Of a DNA stretch of 32,962 bases, positions 32,599-32,962 are shown piece by piece; the first letter of the stretch is position 1; every line of letters begins with the position of its first letter. The position numbers were made by a program, and so were the translations under genes. The stretch lies in assembly GCA_018334555.1 (NCBI GenBank), contig JAGXLR010000013.1, positions 1 through 32,962 of the forward strand. The letters are read 5' to 3'. This DNA comes from Desulfobacterales bacterium (lineage in GTDB: Bacteria > Desulfobacterota > Desulfobacteria > Desulfobacterales > Desulfosalsimonadaceae). The notes beneath the pieces were generated by a model, which saw only the letters and a program-made list of their open reading frames with translations, did not search any database and had not been told where the DNA came from.

Positions 32599-32614
32599 AG
32601 CAACAAACATGCCA
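32599..32614 (-). promoter_or_regulatory. Sigma-54 promoter of the second USP gene
   Basis: On the minus strand TGGCATGTTTGTTGCT fits the consensus at every position. Expected transcription start is about 32588, 36 nt before the ATG at 32552. Confidence 0.82.
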
Positions 32615-32709
32615 AACACCTGCTCCGAATTTTAGGAAATTCCATATAGCCCCATTTCGAGGGCTTAAAACTTTTTTCCGATCAAATGCTGTTTAATGTC
32701 AAATAATTT

Positions 32710-32724
32710 TTTACAGGATGTAAA
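32710..32724. promoter_or_regulatory. Palindrome TTTACA-N3-TGTAAA, candidate enhancer site
   Basis: TTTACAGGATGTAAA is the second copy of the palindrome found at 2841-2855. It lies about 105 bp upstream of the -24 GG of the USP promoter on the minus strand, matching the spacing of the first copy (about 117 bp). Confidence 0.5.
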
Positions 32725-32837
32725 GCCCTGGTGGACAGTAGCCACGTAGTAAGCGAGGGGCACAGGCATGGAATTGAAAAAAGGCAAAAGAACCCCTTAC
32801 AGAATGCCCCCCTCCCCGTTTCTAAAATTCAATAATT

Positions 32838-32854
32838 GATGGCTTCGTAAAAAG
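32838..32854. repeat. Repeat end, inverted copy of 30812-30828
   Basis: GATGGCTTCGTAAAAAG is the exact reverse complement of bases 30812-30828, a 17-base match. The sequence diverges just inside, so this is either a truncated element or a related family member extending to the right. Confidence 0.6.
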
Positions 32855-32912
32855 CGATTTATTGCGCTGGCGCCCCATTTTTGCAGAAAATAACTCTGAA
32901 AAGCGTCCGCAT

Positions 32913-32962
32913 TGTCATTTCGAGCGGTAGCGAGAAATCTTTAACAATCAAGATTCCTCGTC
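32913..32962. repeat. Partial hairpin-forming repeat at the window edge
   Basis: TGTCATTTCGAGCGGTAGCG is followed by AGAAATCTT and, after 8 bases, by AAGATTCCTC, so the end can fold (9 of 10 pairs). From memory, similar TCATTTCGAG sequences are interspersed in other bacterial genomes; this was not checked. It is cut by the end of the window. Confidence 0.4.

Larger units (their letters stand above)
32553..32962. other. Intergenic region at the window end
   Basis: 410 bp with the USP sigma-54 promoter (32599-32614), the palindrome 32710-32724, a repeat end (32838-32854) and part of another interspersed-type repeat (32913-32962). No gene is seen. Confidence 0.6.

Noticed and set aside
1-32962. 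tRNA, rRNA, integrase, transposase or phage genes
   Set aside because: None were seen on either strand. The repeats present are non-coding, so no intact autonomous mobile element is supported.

Overview
The window looks like a chromosome segment of a strictly anaerobic, sulfate-reducer-like member of the Desulfobacterota (Desulfobacterales/Desulfosarcina-like). The reasons are a tungsten-type aldehyde:ferredoxin oxidoreductase with a polyferredoxin partner, very dense two-component signalling with many sigma-54 elements, Cys-rich PAS domains, paired universal stress proteins and SLC13/DASS anion permeases. This taxonomic call is an inference from gene content; no rRNA or tRNA gene is present.

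Layout. (1) 2-2695: a 5'-truncated 4Fe-4S polyferredoxin followed directly by an AOR-family oxidoreductase. (2) 3127-3945: a PstS-like periplasmic binding protein behind a sigma-54 promoter. (3) 4330-18665, plus strand: a signalling island. It holds a Rossmann-PAS histidine kinase with its NtrC-type regulator, a REC-linker-REC protein, a small unknown protein, a PAS-AAA+ sigma-54 activator, a NifX-like protein, a Cache histidine kinase, a receiver, a kinase-like protein without an ATP site, three neighbouring proteins sharing a FAEAGE motif, a CBS protein, a receiver and a DASS permease. (4) 18810-19244: a small four-helix membrane protein. (5) 25704-19265, minus strand: a seven-gene operon (Cache kinase, REC, REC, DASS permease, REC-kinase, REC, REC). 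(6) 29565-26076, minus strand: a dCache-HAMP kinase and a REC-PAS kinase. (7) 32552-29732: two paralogous tandem-USP proteins and a small STAS-like protein, each behind a sigma-54 type promoter.

How the genes may work together. The 4.3-29.6 kb stretch encodes six complete histidine kinases, one kinase-like protein without an ATP site, and thirteen receiver domains in twelve proteins. Only one of these receiver proteins carries a DNA-binding output. Most receivers are stand-alone, which points to phosphorelay or protein-protein signalling rather than simple kinase/regulator pairs. Two DASS permeases sit next to receivers, so anion or dicarboxylate transport and signalling are probably linked. 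Seven -24/-12 elements fit the sigma-54 consensus TGGCAYRNNNNTTGCW well (0-1 mismatches). Two of them have the same palindrome, TTTACA-N3-TGTAAA, about 105-117 bp upstream, a good candidate enhancer site. The most unusual items are the FAEAGE motif shared by three consecutive genes, the duplicated linker in the double-receiver protein, the ATP-site-less kinase paralogue, and the Rossmann-fused kinase.
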